Notes under the pieces: model-generated
Databases searched by the model: none
What the model saw: only the letters and a program-made list of their open reading frames with translations
Told to the model about the DNA's origin: nothing
Shown: positions 23,901-37,499 of the stretch, piece by piece
Layout: every line of letters starts with the position of its first letter
Numbering within the stretch: the first letter of the stretch is position 1
Program-made: the position numbers and the translations under genes
Assembly: GCA_036877525.1 (NCBI GenBank)
Contig: JAZGTH010000072.1
Location: 992,001 to 1,056,000 of the forward strand
Reading direction: 5' to 3'
DNA from: Chromobotia macracanthus
Lineage: Eukaryota > Chordata > Actinopteri > Cypriniformes > Botiidae
Length of the DNA: 64,000 nucleotides

Positions 23901-26295
23901 TTCAAACTTCACTTCTGAGGAGACCCCAAGCAACATGTTATTGTACATACGTTACCCTGACAGAAATATTAAGCACCCAGGATTATCAGTGCTCCAAATG
24001 CATCACTCCTCAAAATATTCCACAAAAACATCAGCTTCCACAGTGGCAGCACAATAAAGTCCAGAGGCTGTTTGAAGTAATTGAGACAACACCATCTGGT
24101 GACATAATAGTCCCTGGATAATAAAATGTCAAAGTAACAGAGCAGGTTGAAGAATTGCATCCAAATACTTTTATAAACACACTTAGTAGCTCCGCCCCAC
24201 TCTCAAGACCACACCTTCTTCATTCCTCAGAATAGAAAAACCCTCTTCTGTTACTTTTAACACAGGTTGCTGGCATCACCTTGCATTCTCATATGGTCCA
24301 CCAGAATTAAAACATGACCTGATCCACACAACCCCCCACCCCACCGGCTGCCTCCACCCCCTTTTCCATCCCCAAACTTACACAACTATCCGAGTCACCC
24401 TTGGCCACTGCTGTTGTGTAAGTCCATGGATTCCAAAGACTGGAGTCACAGGGCTGTTGTAAAACTTACTGGCAAGAGAGCGTTTCTGTGTTTCTCCCCT
24501 TCTCTTGTCTTTCAATTATCAAAACCATGTGTCTGACTGGGGAATGAGACACGTGGCATGAGGAAGGATAGAATGGAAAAACAAAAGGGAAAAATACATG
24601 GGAGGGACTTACAGAAAGAAGGAAAAACAAATAAAGGGGAAAAGGCTGTAAAAATGTAAGATGAGGTATGAAGCATGGCCTGATCACTGACCAGATATCT
24701 GCAGCAAAACAAATACATATTCATGGCATAGCAACCGTTATAACACCTAAAGAAATGGTCAAATTCACCCTGGTTTAAAAAAAAATCACTATACAGCCTG
24801 TTTCATCATAACCATTTATGGTTAAGGCCTGCTTTATTCATCTCTCAGCAATGTCAACAAATTAGTATTTATGAGCAAAGCTGACAAGGTCTATAATGCC
24901 CCCAAAACATACTTTTCACATCACGATCATGAACATTTCCAGAATTATAATTAAATGTATCAAACACATTCAGAAGGATAAAATGAATCATACACCGATG
25001 GAAAAATGCAACGACAAGGGTAAATGAAGTGGGCTATGAATAGGACTATATTTCTATGTATGATCCGTGCAAAAAATATTGATTCACAGGTTTGTAGAAA
25101 TGTATCAGCTACATTTAAATTACAAATAGTTTATATTACAATAGTGTGTATTACTAAATTAAAATGTTTGGGGCTCAGAATAAACTGTTGGTTGTTGAAA
25201 AATAGTTTCCTTAGTTGTAAAAACAAGCAAAAATATAATCACACATTAACAGCAAAAATGTTAGAGGTGGTGCTAAAGGTGACCAGATTATTGACCTGAC
25301 ATTTCTAGAGAAATAATAATCATATACATTTGTGGTATTTTTTATAACTGTAAAAAAAAAATTAAAGGATGAAATGTATGATCTGCAAAGGAAACCCACT
25401 GTTTTCTATTCAATAAACCATTGTGAAATATTCTGTATATCAAGTATCAAAATAAAATAACTGTAAACCACATTCTGCAGACAGATTAATCCCTTCTTCT
25501 TTGAGTCAGTTTGACAGCCTGTATAAAAATAGACCAACCCATAAACAAACACAACGCAATAACCAACAGAAAACAAGTATTTATACTTATGTAAACATGG
25601 CATTTGCAACCCATTTCCCATAATGCAACATTTCTGAGTGACATATTTAATGAGAAACATTTGTAGGACAGGAAAAATGTGCATGGATGAATCAAAAACA
25701 GAAAAGAAAGAGTATTAAGAAGGTAAATACTGTCTGTTTTGATTTTTAGTATACCAACAGTGCACACAGTCTAGGATGCTTAAAACAACAAACCAGCCTA
25801 GCTTTGCTTTTCAAAGAGCTGTGTAATTGTCATTTACAAGAAAACGAGGTTGATGGAGCCAGGGAGCAGAAAAGAGATTTAGAGTGAGAGATTGAGATCG
25901 GGTCATTAAACGGGAAGAAAAGGTGTTGGGACGCTTTGGCTACATGGAAAGAGTGAGGGAGAAGAGAGGCGTGCTTTCCACAAACATCTGGAAATCATCA
26001 TGTATGCAGTCTTGGACCACAAACTCCCCCTAAGCTACAAGAGAACACAGAGTTCCTACTCTGCTGTGAGTTGACCCAACACACAGTCACTGACAGAGAA
26101 ATCAAAATGATAAACAGCTGGCGGTATAAATAGAGATCACTCACTATCGCCCCCAGCTAAAAACTTGCGGTACTACTGTACAGCTTAGCACAAATGCTGT
26201 TTATAGCACCTAACATGCACTGACTCTGTAATGACCTTTTAATATATACTGTCAAAGCAAAACACAAATAAACAACATTGCATACTTGTACATTT
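21000..26295. other. Intergenic between mir-132 and ovca2
   Basis: About 5.3 kb of AT-rich sequence with no exon recognised on either strand. The open frames here are all short (under about 95 codons) and lack family motifs. hic1, expected on the other side of the miRNA cluster in mammals, is absent; its single long zinc-finger exon would have been obvious. Confidence 0.6.
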
Positions 26296-26301
26296 TTTAT
26301 T
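26296..26301 (-). promoter_or_regulatory. Candidate ovca2 polyadenylation signal
   Basis: The minus strand reads AATAAA about 135 nt downstream of the ovca2 stop codon. Confidence 0.45.
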
Positions 26302-26435
26302 CCAGTGCGCTTTTCCCTGAGAGAAAGGATAAAAGACTTATGAAACAACAAAGTATTGTTATGGCTTTATCATATATAATTTAATTATTACATTTCATAA
26401 ACATTGTTCCATAAACAAATTTTTCTTTGATCCCC

Positions 26436-27408
26436 TCACTGAAACTTTTTGAGGAACTCCTGGTAAGTCTGCCTATGAGAGGATGCTGCTGGAACAAAAT
26501 GTCCACCAGGATGAACAAGGATTTGAGGTCCATCAAACGCTGGCAGCAGATCTTGACTCATCTTCTCAGGAATAACACGATCATCCTGTCCAAACACATG
26601 CAGAGAGGGAATTGTGATCACCGACCCCTCATAAAAGTGCTGATGCTGGAAGCAGGCACTGCGGAATCCAGCAACGAGGATGGCAAAGCGAAAATTAAAA
26701 TCAGGCTCTAGTTTTCGCTCCTGCAGGGCACACAGCATGGCCACCAGGGCGGCACCCTGACTAAAGCCCAGGATGCCATCAAAGGAACCAAGTTCTTTCA
26801 CTGCAGTCCTCACAGTCTCCACACTCTCCTCCAGACCCAGGCTGCTCTCACACTTCTCCTGTGCGTTGAAACTGTGTGCCTGGATATTAGAGAACCACCA
26901 GCCCCTCTGGTCCTCATCACCACCGCCGGCCTTCTCCGGCTCCTGATTGGCTAGTACGTAGAAAGGTGCATATGAATAACAATATCCCAATATATTTTTT
27001 AAACCTTAGAGAATTAAAAATGTTTGAAAAACGTTCTTATAACAAAGCAATAACCTTAATACATTGTCTTAAAAACTAGATGATTTTGACTTTGAGGAAA
27101 CGTTCTTACAACCTAAAATTGTTAGGTGGCACGTCTCTGAACTTTGTACACTGTCTACCCAGACAGCATTTTGCCATTAATGGGTTTGATGCCCAGAATA
27201 ACTTAGGTTGCTAAGTTTCTAGACATAACCTGTTATACTCACTTTCATTGTGAATGGCTGGAACTTTGTGTGGGGCAGTGATGTACACCAGCTCCACTTG
27301 TTTCTTTAACAGTTTGCGTAAAGCTCCTGTTTTTTCTCTGAATGAGTTTCCATTTTGTCGATAACCGTGAATGCAGAGGATTCGGAGAGGAGGGGCCGCC
27401 GCAGACAT
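26436..27408 (-). CDS. ovca2: ovca2: FSH-type serine hydrolase (2 exons, complete)
   Basis: Exons 27408-27243 (166 nt) and 26950-26436 (515 nt) join in phase 1 to give 226 aa, against 227 aa in human OVCA2. The donor is GTGAGT and the acceptor ACTAG. The alpha/beta-hydrolase features of the FSH1/OVCA2 family are present: N-terminal RILCIHGYRQNGNSFREKTGALRKL, nucleophile elbow GFSQGAA (Ser119), acid VFGQDDRVIP (Asp179) and GGHFVP (His206). OVCA2 is a serine hydrolase with a preference for long-chain ester substrates, and it lacks a signal peptide or membrane segment. It lies in the same order and relative orientation to the miRNA cluster as in mammals. dph1, which overlaps OVCA2 in human, is not found next to it. 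Confidence 0.96.
27010..27140 (+). repeat. Interspersed repeat (ACGTTCTTACAACC family) in ovca2 exon 1 to exon 2 intron
   Basis: Contains AAAAACGTTCTTATAACAA and GAAACGTTCTTACAACCTA followed by AAAATTG. The same blocks recur at 44880-45170, 48270-48500 and, in part, 53490-53610, so this is a dispersed family, probably a non-autonomous DNA element. Confidence 0.55.
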
Positions 27409-28131
27409 AATGATCTATCAAGTCTATGTGTAATTTAACAGCTATTATATAAACTTGACTCAAGAACCGCAACAACACAGTGCCGATGAAGTGCACACAG
27501 TAAATGGCTATCTTAACGTTACAGAGAAATGACGCTATTTAATAATAAAACCAACACAAGAAACTCCGATGGAAAAGAAACTAAACGAGATCTGCTTCCT
27601 GAATGGCGCGCAACTGATTCACGGTCGTGTAGAAACATTACGAATCAACAGTTCCGCTTGTGTGCATTATAATGTCCATGTTTTTGTATTAAGTTCTGTA
27701 AAAAAATCATAATAATATCACAGTAGTATATTGTCATTTAAACTGAATTTTTGTTGGAGAACTATAACATGCGTTTAGCATTAAAGCCGAGCATTAAAAT
27801 ATTAAGCATTAAAGCTGCATTCATGAAATGCATTTATATTTATTCTCTTTAAGACTTTTCTAATTTACAAGCATAACTAACTTAAAGTCTAACTTAATCT
27901 AAGTTGGACTGTTTACGAAACGGAAATGGATGTGCACTTCCCAAACGAAACACCAGAGGGCAAGCCTTCCCTGTTAAAATGTTAAAGTATTTTGTGGCAT
28001 AAACCAAGTTTCAAATTTTTGCGTCTGCTATGCATGGTGTCTGATACTATAAATGTTAAATTTATATATGGTTATTTATAAATGTATTATATTATATTTA
28101 TAAATTATATAATAAATTATAAATTATATAA

Positions 28132-28180
<49 letters not shown>

Positions 28181-29560
28181 ATGGTAGTTAAATTGTGTGG
28201 TTAAATCTACATGCTTAAATTAAGATAAGTCATTTGTTACTTACTGCAACAACATTCTATGAAACTTTTTATGAAACAAATTTAGGATTAGGTTTAGGAT
28301 TAGGCTTAGTCTTTGGGCTTGGGGTAGGGTTTCGTACATTAGATTCTTCTTATCAACCCATCCTTACCTCCCTGATTTCTGAAATGAAAGGTAGGTAATA
28401 GTTATTACTGAGGTTAGGGGTAGAGTTTAGGTAAATACAATTTTATTCTTAACATAAATGCTGTTCCAGGGCCAACAAAGATGTTGCTATATCTGTTCAA
28501 AGAAGGAGACAATGTGTAATGTATATTTTGTATAAGGTATAATATAAATATGCGTAAGGATTAATGGATTCAGTGTCAGCCACATTTCCAAATATGTGTA
28601 ACAAGAGACAAACATGCCTCTAAGCTTTTAAAGAATGCAAATAAAAAAGTTTAACAAAAATCAGTATGCATTCAATATTTCATGCTATCCTAGAGGGGAA
28701 AGTTCTTAATTTGGTTAGATGATTATTTTACTCTGTTGTTTACTGAGTTTTCTAGATGATTCTGCCTCCTGTGCACATGACAATTAATCTAAAATGTGTA
28801 AAGACCCTGGGGAACCTTCTAATCCTTATACTCTAATACAACACAAAGTTTATCTGTCAGCATATCTGTGCTGATCTGAGGCCAGTTTTACTATTGCTGT
28901 TGTATGTGACAGACATACATAAAGATGTAAATTACATGTATATGTCTAATCTAATCATGTATAAGCATGTATATGGCGCAGTATCTTATCCTTAAGATGT
29001 ATTAACGTTACTGTCACAAGATGGGCGAGAACGAGCAAGGAAGCATAAACCAACACTTAACATATGCTTCAAGCTATAATTAAGCCAGAGTTTTGTGGTG
29101 ATGCGCCATGTTAACTTAAATTAGCAGCCATAAAAACAAAAAAAGTTTAATTAAGGATACAGCCTCTCTATCATTTATTGTCTTGTCTATGTGCTTTAAG
29201 TATGTACTATAGCAGAAAATCAGGAATTTCTTATAATCACCTTACCTCACTTGCAACATAGATTTACTTAACATCAGAATGCCAAGCATTTGATCACACA
29301 TTAAATGCAGAAATATATTGCTATACATAAGGGTATATATAATATATATAAGGGTCCTTCTCCATCAACCAACGACCCGTTCATTACCTCTGAGTTTTTT
29401 GTCCTCTACGTGAACTGCTCCTCTCTTTAATATTCACCATGATCGACCAGAGATGTGTCACAAATGAGAGCAAATAAATAAAACAGGCCCTAAGGCCAGT
29501 CCTCTTTCCTGTGCTGTTTCAATGATTTATTCTCATATATGGCTTGTTAGTGGTAGGTGC
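27409..29560. other. ovca2 upstream flank and AT-rich intergenic sequence
   Basis: No coding exon is seen. A (TA)n tract fills about 28130-28176. A degenerate TTAGGATTAGG/TTAGG-type patch (28283-28330) is present but too short and irregular to call telomeric. The 29340-29500 stretch is unassigned. Confidence 0.5.
28130..28176. repeat. (TA)n microsatellite
   Basis: About 45 bp of alternating TA embedded in a longer AT-only stretch (28085-28180). Confidence 0.95.
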
Positions 29561-29571
29561 AGTCCTTTAAA

Positions 29572-29790
29572 ACTGCGGTCTGTAACTTTTGACTCTCTAC
29601 CGCCATCTCTGTTTGAAACATAAAACTGCAGGTAAGTTACGTATGTTAAAGTCAGGAAATCGTACCCGGCCTCTCCAATTATAAATCGTTATTATATACT
29701 TATCATTGCACATCGGGGTAAGGAGATCGTGTTGAACACTGATCTGTCATATATTCACTCAAAATTGCGCAATTTCTGTTTACTTTAACC
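29572..29790 (+). repeat. MITE-like repeat, copy A
   Basis: Starts CTGCGGTCTGTAACTTTTG and continues CGCCATCTCTGTTTGAAAC, CTGCAGGTAAGTTACGTA and GAACACTGATCTGTCA. The same blocks occur inverted at 30614-30875 and in direct orientation at 57738-57905. The right end is poorly defined. Confidence 0.65.
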
Positions 29791-30613
29791 TCCCACATTT
29801 TTAATAAAGTAACAATTAAAAAATACTGGCTCTAATTTATACCTCGTTCATGGAAAAATGCCAACAAAACATAACGTCTCGTCAGACTTATGTCTCATAT
29901 TAAGTTATAAAAATAACTATCCGTTTCCTCTACAGTAATGACACTAATGTAGTTACAGTGAATTTTTGGATATCACATAACAGGTAATGCATCAGTACAG
30001 GAACATAGAGGTAGACAATGCAGATGCTATGGATGGTTCCAGCTGAATTGCAGTGGTGTTATTGTACTGTTTAGATGTATGTAATATCATCATCATTGGT
30101 ACAGTGTGTTCTTGTAACTGCACACGCATATTTCAATCACATATCTCAGTGTTAAACCATGTGGTTGTATTCTCTTTTTAACACATGCACATACAAACAC
30201 ACAGCAGCTGCAGATTTAACACCTTGAGAGAGGTATCACAGCATGCTGCGTGTAATACTCTGTTCACAGAGAGCATTTGTTGTTGCGTTTTGCCTGTTTG
30301 TATTGTACCGTGCTGCTATCATTGTGGGTGGGATGCACCCATTCCCATTGCCCACAGCTATTATGACGAAATATGTATGCTTCTGCTGAATGACCTCTCT
30401 GTTTGCTTCATTTCAGCTCGGTTTGCAACCTTTATTATCAGCAGTATTTCACACAATAAAACGCTGGCAATTGTTACAGTCTTTCCAATAAACATAATAA
30501 GAGCTGTCGGATTGCATCTGTGTGGTTTTCCATTCTAAGTGAACTTCTGAATCGCATTCGCATTATAAACGATCGTCTGTGGTAATAGACAGCATAACAG
30601 GTGAATTTAACCC

Positions 30614-30875
30614 TGCAATCCGTAACTTTTATAGGCTAAAAATGAACAAAAACAAGTTATTGACCAAGTGCATGACAGATCACTTTACCCTAATTCGAAA
30701 TTGTACGTATAATAATATATATATTATATAATATTTATAATTGATTTATAACTGTCGGATATGATTTCCCAGGAAATGTTAGCTTGGCTTATACGTGAAG
30801 AAAAGTACATAAAGTAACCTGCAATTTCAAGGTTCAAACAGAAATGGCGACACAGAGGCAGAAGTTATGGATTGT
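30614..30875 (-). repeat. MITE-like repeat, copy B with terminal inverted repeats
   Basis: The left end (GCAATCCGTAACTTTT) and right end (AAGTTATGGATTGTA) are near-perfect inverted copies. The inside carries the reverse complement of the CGCCATTTCTGTTTGAA and GGGTAAAGTGATCTGTCA blocks of copy A. With no coding capacity and a length of about 260 bp, it fits a MITE. Confidence 0.7.
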
Positions 30876-30879
30876 ACGT

Positions 30880-33110
30880 TTAAGTCGACTGGCGAATTTA
30901 AACCTCAGTGTTCCTTTAACTGATGCAAAAAATACACTTAGTAACTTTTCTGTAAAGAAACTTAATCTTGGAGTGCATGTGTTAGACTGATAATTAGGCG
31001 CTTTCCAAAAGTCTTCCCTGAAGACATGGTAATTAGCACTAACTGCCACTATTTATAGTGATGAATTGTGTTTGTGCTCAAAGTAGAATGGAAGACAAAA
31101 ACTTAAGGTAAACTGAAAGGTGAAAAGGTTAAAGAGATGAGATCTTTGCATGAGAGGGCAATGACAGGGCAGGACAGAATTTATCTAAGGTTTTCTTTTG
31201 TCAAGTTTAGTTGTTTTAGTTTAGTTGTCATATGATTGTGAAATTGTTATGCAATTTGAAAATTGTTATGCAAAAAAGAAAAACATAAGAAAATGTAAAT
31301 GTAAGTCGAATGTTCAGGCATCTGTGAACAGAGAAAGAGAAATGAGTTTGGCTCGATCCAAGATCAATTTGGTCAATTAGGTCGACTAACTAGAAATTGA
31401 TTCACCGCCTACGATTTAGTCTTTCATCTCGACTCAGGTCCCTATCTGAATTTAACTTATGCAATAATCTTGCCAAAGTGATATGTAGCCAAGACCGATC
31501 CTGGAACACAAATATGCAAGACACTTTAAAGTTAACATGAAACGGCATTTATGAAACAGGATTTCAAAGAGAAAAATGTGGGGAGGACTTGATTTTTTCC
31601 ATGGGGATGTTAAACATCTCTGTGTGACAGGTGGTTGGAGGGAAGGGGTTGAAAAATAAGAGAGACTGGTAATATCTGCTGTTGGAGCAAGTTATTAAAT
31701 TTTGATGAAAGATTACAAAAATAAACATTTTTGCTCTGGTACAAACCCTGGTGAGCTGCCTACAGAGGTAGCATTTTAAGACATCATAGACATATTTCTG
31801 ACATGAAGGTTGTTCTAAAAGGTAGGCAACTCAATTATACTGCCTCCTAAAATATCTTACTTTGGCCAAATTCTAATTTTTGCTGCATATACAGAGCTGC
31901 ATTCCATATTAGTCACTTATTAAGCTCCATAATGGTTAGGATGCTGCCGTAGAAAACAGCTGTGGAACAGAGCTTTGATGTCTTTGGAATGAGGGCTCTG
32001 ATGAAGCATGCTTTATTATGTCTGAAGAATGTTTTTATGAGATTATACACAATGTGTGAAGTGACAGCCATGTCTTTTGGTTGTTTATTGAGCAGGTGTC
32101 ATATTTAGGAGGTCAACAGATGCACAATGTTCTGCAAAGAACTCACATTCTGTCTCAGATTCTCTTCTACTGCTGCCATGTGAGCATGTACACACACACA
32201 CACACACCTCTCCCTCTCATCAGCTTCATCTGCATACATGTATACAGACAGCCTGGGCTGACTGTCACTTCCCATTAGACTCAGTCTGTCTTCCCCTTTG
32301 GCCTTTATTTTGCGTTCACACCTGGCCATAATAAGTGCTCAGGTTAGTGCAGTTATAGGATGTTATACAGTAACCTATTAAAACAGCTGGGGTTCTTTGA
32401 TATTAATATCTCTAACAGACACACAGACACACCTACAGGCGTTGCTTTGTATTTCCAGTTGCTGGACTACGTACACATGCGTTGGATGGGATGGATGTGT
32501 TTGGCTGTTGCATTATGTCTTGTACAAACAGTCTGCTACATTTGCACACTATATAGTGAGCATACAGATCTAAAGTGTGTGTAAATAATTCTGTATTTCC
32601 AAAACGTAGCTGAGAACGTAAATAATCTTTGATGCATAATTTTCAAATGAAAGGAAATATGTCTAACATGTGTTAGAATTTTTCTAAGACCCCAGAGTTC
32701 TGAAATATAGAAGCTGGAAGTGGAGGACTAAGAGAGCATAACTAATTCACATGCACTTAGCCAAGCAAAAAAAAAAGAGTTTGAATCAAGAGAAGGATTA
32801 CAGCTGGTACTCACTGATCCAAATATCTGAATTATTTAAGGAAGAAGAATCTTCATTAATATATTATTGTATTTGCCTTGGTGTGGACCAGCGAGAAAGA
32901 GGAGAAAGAGAGAGAGAGTGAGCAAGAAAGGTTTGATTATTGACACTGCCATTGTAAATACAGAGTGAAAGAGAGAGACAGAGAGAGTAATCAGAAGAGC
33001 AATGAATGCTTTTATCTCTTTCACTGTGTATTTTCTGTCACAAGACACACAAAGTATAAATCCATCTCTACTTGATTCTCCTCTGCAGAAACTGCATCTC
33101 CTGCTGGACA
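30880..33110. other. Gene-free intergenic sequence
   Basis: AT-rich. There is a short CA tract near 32192-32207. No coding exon is recognised. Confidence 0.5.
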
Positions 33111-33112
33111 AC

Positions 33113-33115
33113 AGA

Positions 33116-33158
<43 letters not shown>

Positions 33159-33180
33159 AGGGAGAGAGAGAGAGAGAGAC
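33113..33180 (+). repeat. (GA)n microsatellite
   Basis: GA repeat with GGGAGA interruptions. It creates a false Ser/Leu-rich frame on the minus strand. Confidence 0.95.
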
Positions 33181-33309
33181 AGTGGTCTCTATAGAAAAAG
33201 AAAAAGTCTGAGGTGTGTGGCCATATTCATAACATCCCCGTGCAGCTAGTTCTAGCACAGCTCCTATATATTTGAAGGGGAAAAGACAGAAATCTCCAAA
33301 ACTGTTGCA

Positions 33310-33440
33310 ACCCCAAATTCTTGGATTCAATTCCCAGGGAACACACATGCTGTTAAAACGCAAAAATTCAAGCTGATAAAAGCTTGAATGCACTTTGGAC
33401 ATCTGACATCTGCCAAATATAGTAAAAATTGTAAAAATGT
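33310..33440 (+). repeat. Degraded tRNA SINE, 3' part
   Basis: Has the B-box and tail blocks GGATTCAATTCCCAGGGAA, ACACACATG, CTTGAATGCACTTTGGA and ATCTGCCAAAT. The A-box half is missing or decayed. Confidence 0.6.
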
Positions 33441-36400
33441 AAATGTATGTGTTATTTATGTGTTGCCCTTTTCTGTACTGTGTCACATGCACCACAACCT
33501 ACAGTATGAAGTATTGGTACAATATAAGCTGAGTCTTATGCAGTTAATGTTGAAGACAGGAAGTTGAAGGTGTCTGTTTATGTGTTTATTTTTTTATATA
33601 TGTGTCCCCACACAGATTCTGATCACTGGTATGGTGGGATTTGGGCTCAAATAATTATAATTATTTATATAAAGAATTATTCAATTTATTTTTTAATACA
33701 CCATAAATAACTTAAGAGGCATGTTTTAAGCAATGCATTTAACAACACAATCTGGCAAAGCAAGTCAGTTATACAGGAAGGGAGCAAAATGTCTTTGGTT
33801 AGAAACTTATAATCTAAGTGACTCCTGCAAGTCAATATGCTCTTGTTTTGGTTGAGAAATCAGATGTCATTTACACAGTCAATCTCACTGAGTCACACGT
33901 CCACGTCACAGCAGAATGCAACATCTCCTTCCTCCCTCATTTCACAACTTGTAAAACTGCTCCAGAGCTTTGAGTTTAAGAACAGAGGAAGGAGATAATG
34001 TAATTTGCTGTGCCATCTGCTGTGCTTTATGTTTACATGTGGGGTGTAATCGGGAACTACAGCTTTAACAGATGTGACACATGGTAAACCAAACATAAAC
34101 AAACAAAAATAACAATAACAACATTAGGTCAAATGCATTAAAGGTGTTATTATGTATGTGTGAACCTCAGCCCAATTTTGTAAGCTTATTTAAGCATCTT
34201 ATTACCTATGTGTAGTTCTGTAAGTCACAAAATACTGTATAGACAGCTCAGTACATCACCTCTGCCACAAAATAACTATTTCCTTAATTTTCTGGCAATT
34301 TTAGAGACAGCCTTGTCTTGATGATCAATTCAAATACAGATATACTACATACACATAAAACAAATTGGTATTGTCCTTTGTTTTTTGACCTATGCTATAC
34401 TGTATTAACAACCCCACAAAAACAACTTCAACAATCGACTTTGTTAATTGTTGTTAAACAAGCACAATTCACTGGTTTTGGTAGCAAAAGCATCTACAGT
34501 TTAAAAGAGCTGACCTGGTTCACGGTTCACTGCCTTTTTTTAATACATTTTTGAATCTGACGGCTCCTGTGCTAGCTCACGTGGCTTTATGTGGTAGCAC
34601 ACCAGTGCCCACTGGTTGCGCACTTCAAAGTCATAGCAGATACATAGCAGAACATAGTCTGTGTGTTGCCTACTGTATCGTGAATACTGAATATGTGGAC
34701 GTCCTACTTATTTGGTGTACAGCTTTTTGCATACTGTTCCAGCAGGAGGAGACCGTGAGAACATCAAAAATCACTACAGTAAATTAGAGAGAATACAGTA
34801 TTGTACTGTATATCAAAGCTTTGAGGAAGTGATGTTGAACAGAAGGAATCAGATGACAGATGGAGTAAGTGAATAGTGGATGATATAACATGTTGCTGCT
34901 GCATTCAGGTGTGATGGTACCAAAGCTGTCATTATGATTTATGACAAGCAAAAATGTATGTATTATAATGACCTGGCTGTGTGCAGATAGAAGGTAGAGA
35001 TTTAGCACACATATTCAAGAGCATTTCTGACCTCAGCCTGCCTTCTGGAATAACTTGATTCCATTTAATATAACGATCGATCACAAGACATTTACAGCCA
35101 CGGCTGCTCAGTTAATGCGCGACCTGCAATATTTTCCTCTTTAGCATACTGGAGTGTAAAAGCAGATCAGAACAGATGTGTCTGTGACTCCATCTTTGGG
35201 AATTCAGACTTCACTGTCACTTCACCTGCATGCAGTGTATTATATTCTCTCTGTTGTTTTTACCTGACTGATGTTTTTCACCGAGTGAATTCCACAGTTA
35301 TTTTCTACATACATATGATTTTTAAAACCTAAGTTTTATATTTCAGCAATCAACTGTATTTTTAAAACTGAGGTTTATGATGTGCTGCTGATCTAAAGGA
35401 CCTGTAATGTAACATCAAGAACTTTTTTGATCTCCTACACAAAACATACAATGTGTGAAACCTATACATCAAAAATAGTTTAAAATTAGGTGCTGCAAGA
35501 CTAATACATAGACATTTTCTCTGAACTCAATTTTTTCAGTCATTTTATGTGTTTGTAGCAGCAATATACTCTTTAGACACCTCTTTTAACACATCTTTTC
35601 TGGATCTGTGCACTCCATATGCGGGTATGTGTGTCAGAACTGGGACTGTGCCGGTTGAGGCAGCAGAGAAATGGGACACAGAACCCTCGCAGTCCAGCCC
35701 TCAGCGCCTGCTGTTGGGCTTTGGGTCGTGAGCTGGCCGCTGTCCCTGCACACACATGGTGGGCTACAGAGTGAATCAGAAATTCACACAGTCACAGAAC
35801 TTTCAGCAAACAACCCAGCTGACTAAACACACACACACACAAACAAACACACAAGGGCACAGTATCACTGCAACTGCCTGAAGGCTAGAAAGAAATATAC
35901 GGCAGGGTCACACAACAAGAAGGAATTCTGGCACCTGTGTACTGTTTTACATACTATTCATTAAAAGCAGGCAGTAATCAGTATATACTGTCCAGTGAGC
36001 ATCCCAGCACACAAATAATCCAAAGAGAACATTGTCTGAAATTAATGGAGATTCAATGAAGACAAACATAACAGTGAGAGAAATGATACAATCATTAAAG
36101 TAATTATGTGTACACTGTCTAATCATGACCACAGCTATCTTTCAGATAGGAGACAAACCAAGCAAGGTGTGTGTGTGTGAGGGTGTAAGAGGTAGTGGAT
36201 GTCAAGTTGAATGTATTATTCAAGTGTACATCTCCTGTGATGATGAAGGAAGCAGGCAGGTCAACACAAACTGAAATATGACAGATAAGTAATATAGTGA
36301 GAAAATCATATTTTTTTGTCAGACAGGCCAAAGTTTGTTTGCGTGTGCAGTTATGTGTCTTGAGAATTTGATATGAACATGGCATGCTGTGTTTGAGGTA

Positions 36401-37499
36401 AAAGGTTGACTGAATGCGAACGAGGAAATTACATAAACTGGAGTTTGAACATTCAGAGAAAAACAAACTATTAAATTCATGTCATTTCTCCGAGATTCAG
36501 ACAAACCAATGTCACTATTAACAACCCAAATATGGTTACCATGGCAGCAGTCGCAAATGTAACATCAAATCTGTTTGGTATAGACTGCTCTTTCCTGTTT
36601 TTCTGCATAGGGTTAAAATGCTTGTTAAACCTGATAAAATTATGGGTATCATTGCATGTGACCTTAAAAAGCAAATCCTTTTATATAATACAGCTGTCTG
36701 TATGCATGCACTCATGTGAATATCCACTACAGAGTTTATTGTCTGTGTGTTTATGTGAATATGTAAACAATCTAAACTGCTGTGGGGTGACACCTTCAAA
36801 TGAATTGTCCTCCAGAAAATATAATCGTGTTTTTCTGCCTCTTTGTTTTATATGGCACAGCACTCTAGTGTGAAATAACACTCACTTTCCTCTCTTTCTC
36901 TCTCTCCCTCTCTGTCTTTCTCTCTTTCTCTTTCTTACTCTCACTCTCTCCCCCCGTACTGATAAGAACAGTGTTGGACTCAATTATCATATTGTAAGGG
37001 CTTGACAGACAGAGTCCCTGCTACAACTGATAACAGAACAGGTTATCATTGCAAGACCAAACCCACAACCCTTGTCCCTCCAAAAATATTAAATGCCATA
37101 CATGCAGTACACACACTAATTATTTTCCCTGGTGGATGGAAGTCTCTCAACTTGTGAATTTCTTAAACAGTACATCTGTTCCTCAAACAAAATTTGGAAC
37201 AACATTAGTGTCAAAAAACTTACCCCAAATCTAACAATTAACTACCCATCTAACTACCTAGCTAAAGATAAACCAGTGTAACAAACACAAATGGACTGAG
37301 TCTTACACAAAAAACTGAAATCTGATTGGCTTAAAGCACTGTTATACCGTTAAGACTGTGAATCCAACACCACATTCTACCTTACAAAATTATGCTAAAC
37401 TACAAGAAATACATGTAAGATAAGAAATTAAATTCACTTTCCCAATGTGCAATGCTTTACAGCAGCTTCACATCAAATTCGAAACATAATTTCGAATCA
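33441..37499. other. Gene-free intergenic sequence
   Basis: No exon is recognised. A CT-rich patch lies at 36890-36955. The longest frame (115 codons, minus, 36119-36466) has no family features. 35040-35180 is less AT-rich than its surroundings and could be non-coding conserved sequence, but this cannot be shown here. Confidence 0.5.

Noticed and set aside
21000..26295. Search for hic1 between the miRNAs and ovca2
   Set aside because: No zinc-finger or BTB exon is present; a hic1 coding exon would give a very long open frame.
28283..28440. TTAGG-like repeats suggesting an interstitial telomeric sequence
   Set aside because: Only a few irregular GGTTTAGGATTAGG units, not TTAGGG arrays.
30185..30538. 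117-codon plus-strand ORF
   Set aside because: Cys-rich but no motif, no splice or promoter context, and AT-rich codon use like random sequence.
35735..35755. RE1 half-site-like GCCGCTGTCC
   Set aside because: Only the left half matches (GCTGTCC); the second half-site GGTGCTGAA is missing.
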